A stretch of 64,000 bases of DNA, taken from NCBI RefSeq assembly GCF_009455635.1, contig NZ_QPER01000002.1, forward strand, positions 1-64,000. The letters run 5' to 3'. The stretch is from Paraburkholderia agricolaris (lineage in GTDB: Bacteria; Pseudomonadota; Gammaproteobacteria; Burkholderiales; Burkholderiaceae). A program made the position numbers and the translations under genes. This document shows, in pieces, positions 52,883 through 62,095 of this stretch; the first letter of the stretch is position 1, and each line of letters opens with the position of its first letter. The notes under the pieces were generated by a model. The model saw nothing but the letters and a program-made list of their open reading frames with translations. It ran no database searches and was not told where the DNA came from.

Positions 52883-53688
52883 TCCAAATCGACTTGACCG
52901 GACAGGTAGCGGTGGTGACGGGCGGCTCGTCCGGCATCGGCCTTGCGACCGCCGAACTGTTTCTGCGAGCCGGTGCTTCGGTCGCGATCTGCGGACGCGA
53001 CAGCGAACGGCTGGCGCAAGCGGAAGCCTCGCTGAAGGCACAGTTTCCGCAAGCGCAATTGCTGGCGCAAACCTGCGACGTGCTTAACGCGCACGAGGTT
53101 GCCGCCTTCGCGCAAGCAGTGCAAACCCACTTTGGCCGTACCGACATGCTGGTGAACAACGCCGGGCAGGGCCGCGTCTCGACCTTCGCCGACACCGGCG
53201 ACGACGCCTGGCGCGAAGAACTCGACCTGAAGTACTTCAGCGTAATTCGCCCGACTCGCGCATTTCTGCCGATGCTGCGCGACGCCGCGGGGTCTGGCAA
53301 GAACGCGGCCGTGGTCTGCGTGAACTCTCTGCTCGCACTGCAACCCGAGCCGCACATGGTGGCGACTTCGTCGGCGCGGGCCGGTGTGCTGAGTCTCATC
53401 AAATCGCTCGCGGTCGAGCTCGCACCGCAGCGCATCCGCGTGAATTCGATTCTGATCGGCATCGTCGAATCGGGACAATGGCGCCGCCGTTACGCGAAAG
53501 AAGCGCAACCGGGCCAGAGCTGGGAAGACTGGACCGCCGAACTGGCGCGCAAGAAAAACATTCCGCTAGGCCGCTTCGGTCGCCCCGAAGAAGCCGCACA
53601 AGCGCTCTTTTACCTGGCTACGACGCTGTCGTCCTATACGACGGGCAGTCACATCGATGTTTCTGGAGGCGTTGCACGACATGTCTAA
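52879..53688 (+). CDS. SDR-family protein lacking canonical catalytic Tyr/Lys
   Basis: A 269-aa protein with a sound Rossmann part (VTGGSSGIGLATAELF, LVNNAGQG) and the usual Ser (VVCVNSLLALQ), but the expected Y-x3-K segment reads HMVATSSARAG: Thr in place of Tyr and Arg in place of Lys. Position relative to flanking SDR landmarks makes this assignment clear. It may be a catalytically altered SDR or a structural/binding protein. It overlaps both neighbours by a few bases. Confidence 0.85.
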   Translation: MIQIDLTGQVAVVTGGSSGIGLATAELFLRAGASVAICGRDSERLAQAEASLKAQFPQAQLLAQTCDVLNAHEVAAFAQAVQTHFGRTDMLVNNAGQGRVSTFADTGDDAWREELDLKYFSVIRPTRAFLPMLRDAAGSGKNAAVVCVNSLLALQPEPHMVATSSARAGVLSLIKSLAVELAPQRIRVNSILIGIVESGQWRRRYAKEAQPGQSWEDWTAELARKKNIPLGRFGRPEEAAQALFYLATTLSSYTTGSHIDVSGGVARHV

Positions 53689-55339
53689 TACAACCACCGT
53701 TGGCGAACTGATCGCTGCTTTTCTCGAGCAATGCGGCGTTCAAACCGCATTCGGCGTGATCTCGATCCACAACATGCCGATCCTCGACGCGATCCACAAC
53801 CGCGGCAAGATTCGCTATGTCGGCGCGCGCGGCGAAGCCGGCGCGGTGAATATGGCCGACGGCCTTGCGCGTGTCTCCGGTGGCCTCGGCGTTGCGTTCA
53901 CCAGCACGGGAACGGCAGCGGGCAACGCGGCCGGTGCGATGGTCGAAGCGCTGACGGCGGGCACGGCGCTCCTGCACATTACCGGTCAGATCGAAACGGA
54001 GTACCTCGATAAAGACCTCGCATATATCCACGAAGCACCGGACCAATTGTCGATGTTGCAGTCGATTTCGAAAGCGGCGTTCCGCGTGCGTTCGGTCGAG
54101 ACCGCACTGCCGACGATCCGCGAGGCGGTGCGCGTCGCGCAGACGGCGCCGAGCGGTCCCGTCAGCGTCGAAATTCCAATCGACATTCAGGCGGCGGAAA
54201 TTGACTGGCCCGCCGACCTGGCCGCGCCGCACGTCACCACGCTCACGCATAGCAGCGCGCGCGTCGCACAACTCGCGGATCAACTGGCGAGTGCGAAGCG
54301 CCCGTTGTTGTGGCTCGGTGGCGGCACGCGTCATGCACGCGCTGCGGTTGAGCGTCTCGTGGCGCTGGGTTTCGGCGTAGTGACTAGCGTGCAAGGCCGT
54401 GGCGTGCTGCCGGAAGATCATCCTGCTACGCTGGGTGCGTTCAACGTGCATTCCGCCGTCGAAAGCTTCTACAAGACTTGCGATGCGCTGGTGGTGGTCG
54501 GCTCGCGTCTGCGTGGCAATGAAACACTGAAGTACAAGCTGGCGCTGCCGCAACCGTTGTATCGCATCGACGCGGACGCGCTCGCCGACAACCGTGGCTA
54601 TCGCAACGACATGTTCGTGCACGGCGACGCATCGGCGGTACTCGAAGAGCTTGCGACGCTGCTCGAAGGCCGTCTGAAGGTCGATCCCACGTTTGCGCAA
54701 GACCTCGCCGCCGCGCGCGAAAGTGCCGTCACGGATGTGGGCAAGGGCCTCGGCCCGTACAAGCGCCTTGTCGATGCACTTCAACAGGCGGTGGGCCGCG
54801 ACTACAACTGGGTGCGTGACGTCACGATCTCGAACAGCACGTGGGGCAACCGCATGCTGAAGATTTTCTCGCCGCGCGCGGGCGTTCATGCACTTGGCGG
54901 CGGCATCGGCCAGGGCATGCAAATGGGGATTGGCGCGGCACTCGCCGGCAATGCCGCGAAGACCGTGTGCCTGGTCGGCGATGGCGGCTTGATGGTGAAC
55001 GTCGGCGAACTCGCGACGGCTGTGCAGGAAAACGCCAACGTGATGATCGTGCTGATGAACGACCAGTGCTACGGCGTGATCCGCAACATTCAGGACGCGC
55101 AATACGGCGGCCGCCGCTGCTACGTCGATCTGCACCAGCCGGATTTTGCGCAGTTCTGCGAGAGCCTGAAGCTCACGCACTACCGCATCAAGTCGCTCGA
55201 TCAGGCCGAGGAGATTATCCGCGAAGGTATGGCGAAGACGGGCCCCGTGCTGGTCGAGGTGGACATGCTGTCGGTCGGCTCGTTCGCCACCGCATTCGCG
55301 GGGCCGCCGGTCAAGGAAAAGGAGCCGGAACATGCGTGA
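53681..55339 (+). CDS. Thiamine-diphosphate-dependent enzyme (decarboxylase/ALS-like)
   Basis: A 552-aa TPP enzyme. The N-terminal pyrimidine-binding domain has the activating Glu region [16 protein letters not shown], a central domain follows, and the C-terminal pyrophosphate domain has [18 protein letters not shown], the GDG-x(n)-N Mg/TPP motif. Related enzymes include benzoylformate decarboxylase, acetolactate synthase and oxalyl-CoA decarboxylase. With the aldehyde dehydrogenase nearby, decarboxylation of an aromatic 2-oxoacid is a sensible guess. Confidence 0.9.
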   Translation: MSNTTTVGELIAAFLEQCGVQTAFGVISIHNMPILDAIHNRGKIRYVGARGEAGAVNMADGLARVSGGLGVAFTSTGTAAGNAAGAMVEALTAGTALLHITGQIETEYLDKDLAYIHEAPDQLSMLQSISKAAFRVRSVETALPTIREAVRVAQTAPSGPVSVEIPIDIQAAEIDWPADLAAPHVTTLTHSSARVAQLADQLASAKRPLLWLGGGTRHARAAVERLVALGFGVVTSVQGRGVLPEDHPATLGAFNVHSAVESFYKTCDALVVVGSRLRGNETLKYKLALPQPLYRIDADALADNRGYRNDMFVHGDASAVLEELATLLEGRLKVDPTFAQDLAAARESAVTDVGKGLGPYKRLVDALQQAVGRDYNWVRDVTISNSTWGNRMLKIFSPRAGVHALGGGIGQGMQMGIGAALAGNAAKTVCLVGDGGLMVNVGELATAVQENANVMIVLMNDQCYGVIRNIQDAQYGGRRCYVDLHQPDFAQFCESLKLTHYRIKSLDQAEEIIREGMAKTGPVLVEVDMLSVGSFATAFAGPPVKEKEPEHA

Positions 55340-56162
55340 GACCGGCTACGCGGGGCATCACGCACCCGTCGACGTCGCGATGATCGGCTTCGGCGCGATT
55401 GGCCAGGCGGTGTATCGCTCGGTCGAGTCGGATCCGACGGTGCGCGTGTCGCACGTGATCGTGCCGGAACGCCATATGGCGTCGGTGCGTGAAGTGGTGG
55501 GTGCGTCGGTCGACGTGGTCTCGTCGGTGTCCGCGTTGAACAGCCATCCGCATTTCGCGCTGGAATGCGCGGGGCACAGCGCGCTTGTCGATCACGTGGT
55601 GCCCTTGCTGAAAGCCGGGACGGATTGCGCGGTGGCTTCGATCGGCGCGCTGTCCGACATGATGTTGCTGGACGCGCTAGCCGCCGCCGCCGATGAAGGC
55701 GACGCGACGTTGACGCTGCTGTCGGGCGCAATCGGCGGCGTGGACGCGTTGTCCGCCGCCAAACTCGGCGGCCTCGACGAAGTGCTGTACACGGGGCGCA
55801 AGCCGCCCACGGGTTGGCTCGGCACGCCAGCGGAGCAGGTTTGCAATCTGCACACGTTGAGCGAAGAAATCGTGATCTTCGAAGGCAGCGCACGTGAAGC
55901 GGCGCGCCTGTACCCGAAGAACGCCAACGTCGCCGCGACCATCGCGCTCGCCGGCCTGGGTCTGGACCACACCATGGTCCGCCTGATCGCCGACCCGAAC
56001 GTGACGCGCAACGTACATCGCATTGTGGCGCGCGGCGCATTCGGCGAGATGTCGCTGGAAATGTGCGGCAAGCCGCTGCCGGACAACCCCAAGACGTCCG
56101 CATTGACCGCGTACAGCGCGATTCGTGCGCTACGCAATCGCGCGGCACGCTGCGTGATTTAA
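55332..56162 (+). CDS. Aspartate dehydrogenase-like (DUF108) NAD-dependent oxidoreductase
   Basis: A 276-aa protein with N-terminal NAD motif [14 protein letters not shown] and the C-terminal signature [20 protein letters not shown], containing the conserved His of L-aspartate dehydrogenases. Aspartate dehydrogenase oxidises aspartate to iminoaspartate/oxaloacetate. In a catabolic operon it may act on another amino or imino acid, possibly from a nitrogen-containing substrate (inference). It overlaps the TPP gene by 8 bp. Confidence 0.88.
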   Translation: MRETGYAGHHAPVDVAMIGFGAIGQAVYRSVESDPTVRVSHVIVPERHMASVREVVGASVDVVSSVSALNSHPHFALECAGHSALVDHVVPLLKAGTDCAVASIGALSDMMLLDALAAAADEGDATLTLLSGAIGGVDALSAAKLGGLDEVLYTGRKPPTGWLGTPAEQVCNLHTLSEEIVIFEGSAREAARLYPKNANVAATIALAGLGLDHTMVRLIADPNVTRNVHRIVARGAFGEMSLEMCGKPLPDNPKTSALTAYSAIRALRNRAARCVI

Positions 56163-56194
56163 GCCATTAGCTGAAGCAAACCGGAACGACCGAC

Positions 56195-57685
56195 ATGACT
56201 CACTTCGATACCAGCCTTGTGCCCACCGGCGATATTTTCATCGGCGGCGAATGGCGGCAAGGGCGTGGCAATCCGTACAAAAGCCTGTATCCGGCGGATC
56301 AGTCGGTCAACATGGAAATCTCGACGGCCAATGCCGACGACGCCCGCGAAGCCGTAGAAGCCGCGGATGTCGCATGGCGCAAGCCGGATTGGTCGGGTTT
56401 GAAGCCGCATCAACGCGCGCTGATTCTGTATCGCATCGCCGATCTGATCATGGCGCGTCACGAGGCGCTGGCGCAATTGCAGCGTCGCGACAACGGCAAG
56501 CCGATTGGCGAAACGCGTGTGCTGGTGGCAAGCGCCGCTAACACGTTCCGTTATTTCGCTGCGTGCCTTGAAACGCTCGACGAAGAAGTCACGCCCTCAC
56601 GTGGCGACTATCTGACCATGAGCATTTACGAGCCGATCGGGGTGATCGCGGCGATTACACCGTGGAATTCGCCGATTGCTTCGGACGCGCAAAAGCTCGC
56701 ACCGGCCCTGGCCGGCGGCAACGCGGTGGTACTCAAGCCGGCCGAAGTCACGCCGCTGGTCTCGCTCGCGTTGGCGCGTATCTGCGAAGAAGCCGGTGTG
56801 CCGAAGGGTGTTCTGAGTGTCGTGCCAGGTAAAGGCTCGGTGATCGGCGACGTGCTGGTGCGCCATCCGTTGGTCAAGAAGGTGTCGTTCACGGGGGGCA
56901 CCGAAGTGGGCCGCGGTATCGCGCGCATTGCCGCGGACAAGCTGATGCCGGTCTCGCTCGAACTGGGCGGCAAATCGCCGACCATCGTATTCGACGACGC
57001 CGATCTCGACCACGCTGTGAACGGCGTGTTGTATGGCATTTTCAGTTCGTCGGGCGAAGCGTGCATCGCGGGCTCGCGTCTGTTCGTGCAGCGCTCGATC
57101 TACGACACGTTTATGAAACGTCTCGCGGAAGGCGCGCGCAAGCTGCGTGTCGGCGATCCGTCGCGCGCGGAAACACAGATGGGTCCGCTGATTACCGCCG
57201 CGCATCGCGAAACGGTTGAACGTTACGTCGCGTTAGGTCTGGAAGAGGGTGGCCACCTGTTGTGCGGTGGCGAGCGCCCGGTTGGCGATGGCCGCGAGCA
57301 GGGTACTTACTTTCAGCCGACGATACTCGAAGGCCTCACGAACGACGCCCGCATCTGCCAGGAAGAGATCTTTGGCCCGGTGCTGGTCGCGATGCCGTTC
57401 GACGACGAAGCCTCGTTGCTGAAAGAAGCCAACAACAGCGTGTTTGGCCTTGCCGCCGGCATCTGGACGCGTGATTACAAACGCGCCTACCGCATCGCTC
57501 GCGCACTCGAAGCCGGCACGATCTGGATCAATACCTACAAGCTGTTCTCGATCTCGACGCCGTTTAGCGGCTGGAAGGAGAGCGGCATGGGACGCGAGAA
57601 AGGCCGTCTCGGCATCCGCGAATATATGCAGCAGAAGAGCCTCTACTGGGGCTTGAACGACGCGCCGCTGGCGTGGGCGAACTAA
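56195..57685 (+). CDS. Aldehyde dehydrogenase
   Basis: A 496-aa NAD(P)-dependent aldehyde dehydrogenase. Substrate/cofactor motifs include TPWNSPIASDAQKLAPALA, FTGGTEVGRGIA, the general-base Glu in SLELGGKSPTIVF and the nucleophilic Cys in SSSGEACIAGSRLF. The length and motifs are typical of the aldehyde dehydrogenase superfamily. It probably oxidises an aromatic or aliphatic aldehyde produced by the TPP enzyme or ring-cleavage steps. Confidence 0.93.
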   Translation: MTHFDTSLVPTGDIFIGGEWRQGRGNPYKSLYPADQSVNMEISTANADDAREAVEAADVAWRKPDWSGLKPHQRALILYRIADLIMARHEALAQLQRRDNGKPIGETRVLVASAANTFRYFAACLETLDEEVTPSRGDYLTMSIYEPIGVIAAITPWNSPIASDAQKLAPALAGGNAVVLKPAEVTPLVSLALARICEEAGVPKGVLSVVPGKGSVIGDVLVRHPLVKKVSFTGGTEVGRGIARIAADKLMPVSLELGGKSPTIVFDDADLDHAVNGVLYGIFSSSGEACIAGSRLFVQRSIYDTFMKRLAEGARKLRVGDPSRAETQMGPLITAAHRETVERYVALGLEEGGHLLCGGERPVGDGREQGTYFQPTILEGLTNDARICQEEIFGPVLVAMPFDDEASLLKEANNSVFGLAAGIWTRDYKRAYRIARALEAGTIWINTYKLFSISTPFSGWKESGMGREKGRLGIREYMQQKSLYWGLNDAPLAWAN

Positions 57686-57702
57686 TACGCAAGAGGCACG
57701 GT

Positions 57703-58668
57703 ATGACGATTCTCGGTATTGAACAGATTATTTACGGCGTAACGGATCTCGCCACCTGCCGCCGGTTTTTCGCGGACTGGGGTTTGAAAGAGATCGAGCA
57801 TGACGATAGTCACGCGCGCTTCGAAACGCTGAACGGCTGCACGGTACGCTTGGTCGATGCGAACGATCCGTCGCTGCCGCCCGCCTTCGAAGAAGGTCCG
57901 ACGCTGCGTGAAGTGACCTGGGGTGTGGCGACCAAAGCCGAACTCGACGAACTGCGCGGCCGCTTTGCAGGCCAACCCGGCCACTTCGAAACGGAAGACG
58001 CCGTGGGTTGTATCGATCCGAACGGTATGGCGATTCGCGTCGAAGTGACTCGCAAACGTGCGCTCGATATTCACGGCTCGCCTTCGAACGTGTGGGGGCA
58101 AACGCTGCGCGTCGATCAACCGTCGCCGATTTACGAACGTGCTGAACCGGTTGAAGTGGGTCATGTGGTGTTCTTCACGAACCAGCTGGCGGAACAGGAA
58201 AAGTTCTACCAGGAACTGCTCGGCTTCGAAATGTCGGACCGTTATCCGGGCCGTGGCGCGTTCATGCGTTGCGCACCGCACGGCGGGCATCACGACATTT
58301 TTCTACTGGCCTTGCCGGGTGGAAAGCGCGGTCTCAATCATGTGGCGTTCACCGTGCGCGACATTCACGAAGTGTTCGGCGGCGGCATGCATATCAGCCG
58401 CTGTGGTTGGGACACGCAACTCGGGCCGGGGCGTCATCCGGTCTCGTCGGCGTACTTCTGGTATTTCCAGAATCCGGCTGGCGGCTTGATCGAGTACTAC
58501 GCCGACGAAGACCAACTCACGCCCGAATGGCAGCCGCGTGATTTCGAACCGGGTCCGACCGTGTTCGCCGAATGGGCGATCGACGGTGGCATCGACGGCA
58601 ATACGCGTCGCCAGAAAAACGCGAAGGCGCCGGAAGGCAAGTTCATGACGGAGCGGAAAAATGACTGA
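57703..58668 (+). CDS. Two-domain VOC protein, probable extradiol dioxygenase
   Basis: A 321-aa protein with two vicinal-oxygen-chelate domains. The C-terminal domain holds the 2-His-1-Glu iron facial triad of type I extradiol dioxygenases: H154 (EVGHVVFF), H213 (LNHVAF) and E264 (LIEYYADED). The N-terminal domain lacks it, as in catechol 2,3-dioxygenases and BphC. ATG 57703 has AAGAGG upstream. It should cleave a catechol-type intermediate of this operon. Confidence 0.9.
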   Translation: MTILGIEQIIYGVTDLATCRRFFADWGLKEIEHDDSHARFETLNGCTVRLVDANDPSLPPAFEEGPTLREVTWGVATKAELDELRGRFAGQPGHFETEDAVGCIDPNGMAIRVEVTRKRALDIHGSPSNVWGQTLRVDQPSPIYERAEPVEVGHVVFFTNQLAEQEKFYQELLGFEMSDRYPGRGAFMRCAPHGGHHDIFLLALPGGKRGLNHVAFTVRDIHEVFGGGMHISRCGWDTQLGPGRHPVSSAYFWYFQNPAGGLIEYYADEDQLTPEWQPRDFEPGPTVFAEWAIDGGIDGNTRRQKNAKAPEGKFMTERKND

Positions 58669-59926
58669 CGCTGCTGTTGCAAAGGCTGAAGCCGCACACG
58701 CCGGCCTGGAAGCACCGCGCACGATTGTCGTAATCGGTGGAGGCCAGGCTGCTGGCTGGGTCGTGAAGACGTTGCGCAAGGAAGGTTTTGATGGCCGCCT
58801 CGTGATGATCGCCGACGAGATTCATTTGCCGTATGAGCGGCCGCCGCTGTCGAAGGCGGTGCTCTCCGGCGAGGCGGATATCGAGACCGTGCGCCTCGTG
58901 AAGCCCGACGATTTCGATGCGCTGAACGTCGAAGCATGGCAACCGGACTGCGCGACGTCGATCGATCGTGAAAAGCGCATTGTTCGCACGCAGTCGGGCC
59001 GTGAAGTGCAATACGACCGGCTGGTGATCGCAACGGGCGGCGCGGCGCGGCGTTTGCCTGATTCGCTGGTGAATACCTCGCACATCACCTATCTGCGTAC
59101 GCTCGACGAAGCCGTCGCTTTGGGCGAGCGGCTGCGTGCCAGCCAACGCGTGCTCGTTGTAGGCGGCGGATGGATTGGTCTCGAAGTCGCGGCCACGGCG
59201 CGCAAGCTCGGCGTGGAAGCGGCGGTAGTGGAAGGCGCGCCGCGTCTGTGCGCTCGCTCGTTGCCGCCGATGGTGTCGGACTTCCTGCTGCAACTGCATC
59301 GGGCAAATGGCGTGGACGTGCGGCTGAACGCGTCGCTCGTGTCGATTGCGGATCATCCGGACGACGCCAACCGTATTCGCGCGACATTCGCCGACGGTTC
59401 CACGCTTGACGCCGACTTTGCTGTCGCCGGCATCGGCCTCGCGCCGCATACGGCGCTGGCGGAAGCCGCGGGTATCAAGGTGGACGACGGCATCGTCGTC
59501 GATCATTTCGGCGCGACCGACGACCCGCGCATCTTCGCGTGCGGCGACGTCGCGAACCATCCGAGCGCGTGGTTGAAGCGCCGCGTGCGGCTCGAATCTT
59601 GGGCCAACGCGCAGAACCAGGCGATCTCGGCGGCGAAAGCGTTGCTTGGCAATTTCGAGCCGTATGCGGACATTCCATGGTTCTGGTCCGATCAATACGA
59701 CGTCAATCTGCAAATCCTCGGCGACATTCCGGGCGATGCGCAACTCGCGATACGCGGTGATGTACCGGGCAAACGCGCCACGCTTTTCCATCTGGAAGAC
59801 GGCGCGATTCGCGGTGTGATTGCCATCAACACGCCGCGCGAACTGAAATTGTCGCGCAAGTGGATGAACCAGGGCCGGACGATCGACCTTGCCACCCTGA
59901 CCGACGCCTCAACGGCGCTTGCCTAA
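58661..59926 (+). CDS. FAD-dependent ferredoxin reductase
   Basis: A 421-aa oxygenase-coupled NADH:ferredoxin reductase. FAD motif VVIGGGQAAGWVV, NAD motif LVVGGGWIGLEVAA, FAD-contact IFACGDVANHPS and the C-terminal domain WFWSDQYDVNLQILG are typical of BphA4-type reductases. It supplies electrons to the Rieske ferredoxin at the operon start. It overlaps the VOC gene by 8 bp. Confidence 0.93.
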   Translation: MTDAAVAKAEAAHAGLEAPRTIVVIGGGQAAGWVVKTLRKEGFDGRLVMIADEIHLPYERPPLSKAVLSGEADIETVRLVKPDDFDALNVEAWQPDCATSIDREKRIVRTQSGREVQYDRLVIATGGAARRLPDSLVNTSHITYLRTLDEAVALGERLRASQRVLVVGGGWIGLEVAATARKLGVEAAVVEGAPRLCARSLPPMVSDFLLQLHRANGVDVRLNASLVSIADHPDDANRIRATFADGSTLDADFAVAGIGLAPHTALAEAAGIKVDDGIVVDHFGATDDPRIFACGDVANHPSAWLKRRVRLESWANAQNQAISAAKALLGNFEPYADIPWFWSDQYDVNLQILGDIPGDAQLAIRGDVPGKRATLFHLEDGAIRGVIAINTPRELKLSRKWMNQGRTIDLATLTDASTALA

Positions 59927-59951
59927 CCACATCTACGGACGGCACCACGGC

Positions 59952-61356
59952 ATGAGAACCATCGACAACACCATGGGGGACCGCAGCAGCGCCGGTGTCT
60001 CAGGCCCCGTGACCCGGGGCTCGATCATCGCGCGTCTCGAACGTTTGCCGAAGAACGCGATGCAGGTGCGCGCGCGCATACTGATCGGTCTCGCGACGTT
60101 CTTCGACGGCTTCGACGTGATCGCGATCGCGGCCACGCTGCCGATCCTGATTGCGAAGTGGCATCTGACGCCGTGGGAAATCGGCTTTCTGATCGGCTCC
60201 GGTTCGGTCGGACAGTTGATCGGCGCGTTCGTGTTCCCGTGGTACGCAGAGCGCAACGGCCGCGTGAAGGCGATTGCGCTGAGCTCAGGGATCATCGGCA
60301 TTACGAGTATTGCGTGCGGCTTTGCGCCGACCTTCGCGGTGTTTGTCGCGCTGCGCGTGATTCAAGGGCTGGGGCTCGGCGGCGAATTGCCCGTGGCGGC
60401 GACCTATATCAACGAGATTAGCCGCGCGCATGGCCGTGGCCGTTTCGTGCTGTTGTATGAAATCGTTTTTTCCGGTCGGGTTGCTCGCATCGAATGCGTT
60501 GGGTGCATGGATCGTGCCGCGGTTCGGTTGGCAGGCCATGTACTTCATTGGCGGCATGCCGTTGATTCTGTTCTTCGTACTGCGCAAACTGGTGCCCGAA
60601 TCGCCGCGCTGGCTTGCAGAACGTGAACGGATGGCTGACGCCGATGCCGCTGTGCACGCTTTCGAACGTGCCGTGAAGGGTTCGCTGCCGCCCGTCACCC
60701 AGTCGGCGGAATTCGATGCGATGGCCAATCGGCATCCGAAGCGTCGCATGGGCGACCTGTTCGGGCCGGCCTATCTGAAGCGCACGATGGCCGTGGCAAT
60801 GCTGTGGATTACGTGCGGTTTCATTCAGTACGGTCTCTCGACCTGGCTGCCGACGATCTACCGCACGGTTTATCACGCGCCGCTGCAATTGGCGTTGAAT
60901 CTGGCCGTGGCGGCTTCGGTGCTGGGCGTGGTGGGTTCGCTGACCTGTGCGCTGCTGGTCGACAAGGTGGGTCGCAAGCCGATCATCAATTTGTCTTTCG
61001 TGGCGTGCGCGCTTTCGCTGTTGCTGGCAGGTGTGTTCCACAACGCGTCGGTGTATGTGGTGGCGACGTGCTGCGCGTTTGCGCTCGGTTTTCTCGCCTG
61101 CGGCTTTATCACCGCTTATGTGTACACGCCGGAACTGTACCCGACCAGCATCCGTGCAATGGGCTGCGGTGTGGGCGGCGCGTGGCTGAAGGTGGCGGCG
61201 ATCTTCGCGCCCGCCATCGTGTCGAAGACGATGATCGGCGGTAATCTGGAGGTGGCGTTTTATATTCTCGCGGCTGTGCCGTTCATTGCGGCGATCACGG
61301 TGCACTTGCTTGGGATTGAGACCAAGGGGAAGGTGCTGGAGCAGCTCGAGGCTTGA
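59952..61356 (+). pseudogene. MFS transporter (aromatic acid/H+ symporter-like), frameshifted
   Basis: The gene reads as a 12-helix MFS permease in two frames. The 5' part (to about 60470) contains FFDGFDVIAIAATLPILIAK and GLGLGGELPVAATYINE; the 3' part resumes at PVGLLASNALGAWIVPRFGW and ends LGIETKGKVLEQLEA. The break is at a run of six T (60466-60471): removing one T joins EIVF to PVGLLASN and restores about 467 residues. The likely start is ATG 59952, with ATG 59973 as alternative. It may be a sequencing error, a phase-variable run or a true mutation. It is last gene of the operon. Confidence 0.87.
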
Positions 61357-61671
61357 TGTCTTTTTGGGCGTGTGATGGGTTTGGTGGGCGGTTGATGTTG
61401 AGGTTGAAGGAACCGCGATGGCAGGGAGATGAAGGGCGCACTGGGTGGTGCGCCCTTTGTTTTTTGTGGACGGCAATGGATGCGCTCTGGAAATTTAATG
61501 TCAAGTGCGGTGAGTCCATGCGGTCGGGTCACTTGCGCTCGCACAAGATCCTTCAAAGTGCGTGCCTTGTGTAGGGGATTTACTACTCAATTACAGATTC
61601 ATCCTCTATGAATCCAATCTGCTTTTCAATATCTTTCTGTTAATTAGTAAGCCTATATATGAGGGATATTG
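61357..61671. other. Intergenic region between catabolic operon and RHS locus
   Basis: 315 bp with a terminator at its first part. The last about 100 bp are clearly AT-rich, unlike both neighbours, and hold the probable promoter of the short YD-repeat gene. Confidence 0.5.
61431..61466 (+). terminator. Intrinsic terminator of the catabolic operon
   Basis: AGGGCGCAC (61433-61441) pairs with GTGCGCCCT (61448-61456) around TGGGTG, followed by TTGTTTTTTG. Confidence 0.83.
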
Positions 61672-62058
61672 ATGGTCGGTTCAATTGGACGTTTGTTTCC
61701 CTCCTGTATAGGCAGTCGGCGAGAAGCTAGGCGAACGGCGGCCGGGCGTATAGCTGGTTCTTGCGCTCTGGTCTGCCTACTGATGCCTGTGATGCCTGCC
61801 TACGCCGACGACATTACCTACGGCTACGACGCCTTGGGCCGGTTGACGTCGGTCGCCGTGTCTGGCGCCACCGCGTATTACGACTACGACGCGGCGGGCA
61901 ACATCACGGCAATCCGGCGGCAGGGTGGGGTGGCTTCTGCGGTGCCGGTGAGCGGCACGGGTTCTCCGCCGGCTGCGGATGCCGGTAATCCGGCATTGTC
62001 GCCGGCATTGTCGTCAATCCCGACTCAGACCAGCGCGCGCCAGGTTCGCGGCGCCTGA
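61672..62058 (+). CDS. Short exported YD-repeat (RHS-like) protein
   Basis: A 128-aa protein with a signal-like N-terminal region (about residues 25-46, ending MPAYADD) and a single pair of RHS/YD-type repeats: YGYDALGRLTSV and YYDYDAAGNITAIRRQ. The C-terminal 40 residues are Pro/Ala/Ser rich. GAGGG lies 6 nt before ATG 61672. It precedes the large RHS gene by 37 bp and may be a companion secreted peptide or a duplicated fragment of an RHS protein. Confidence 0.7.
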   Translation: MVGSIGRLFPSCIGSRREARRTAAGRIAGSCALVCLLMPVMPAYADDITYGYDALGRLTSVAVSGATAYYDYDAAGNITAIRRQGGVASAVPVSGTGSPPAADAGNPALSPALSSIPTQTSARQVRGA

Positions 62059-62095
62059 TCTTCCGGGTTCCTTCCCCCGCCTCTCCCAGATCCTT

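Noticed and set aside
53618..55333. 571-codon minus-strand frame opposite the TPP enzyme gene
   Set aside because: Antisense shadow in high-GC DNA; the TPP enzyme has full motif support.
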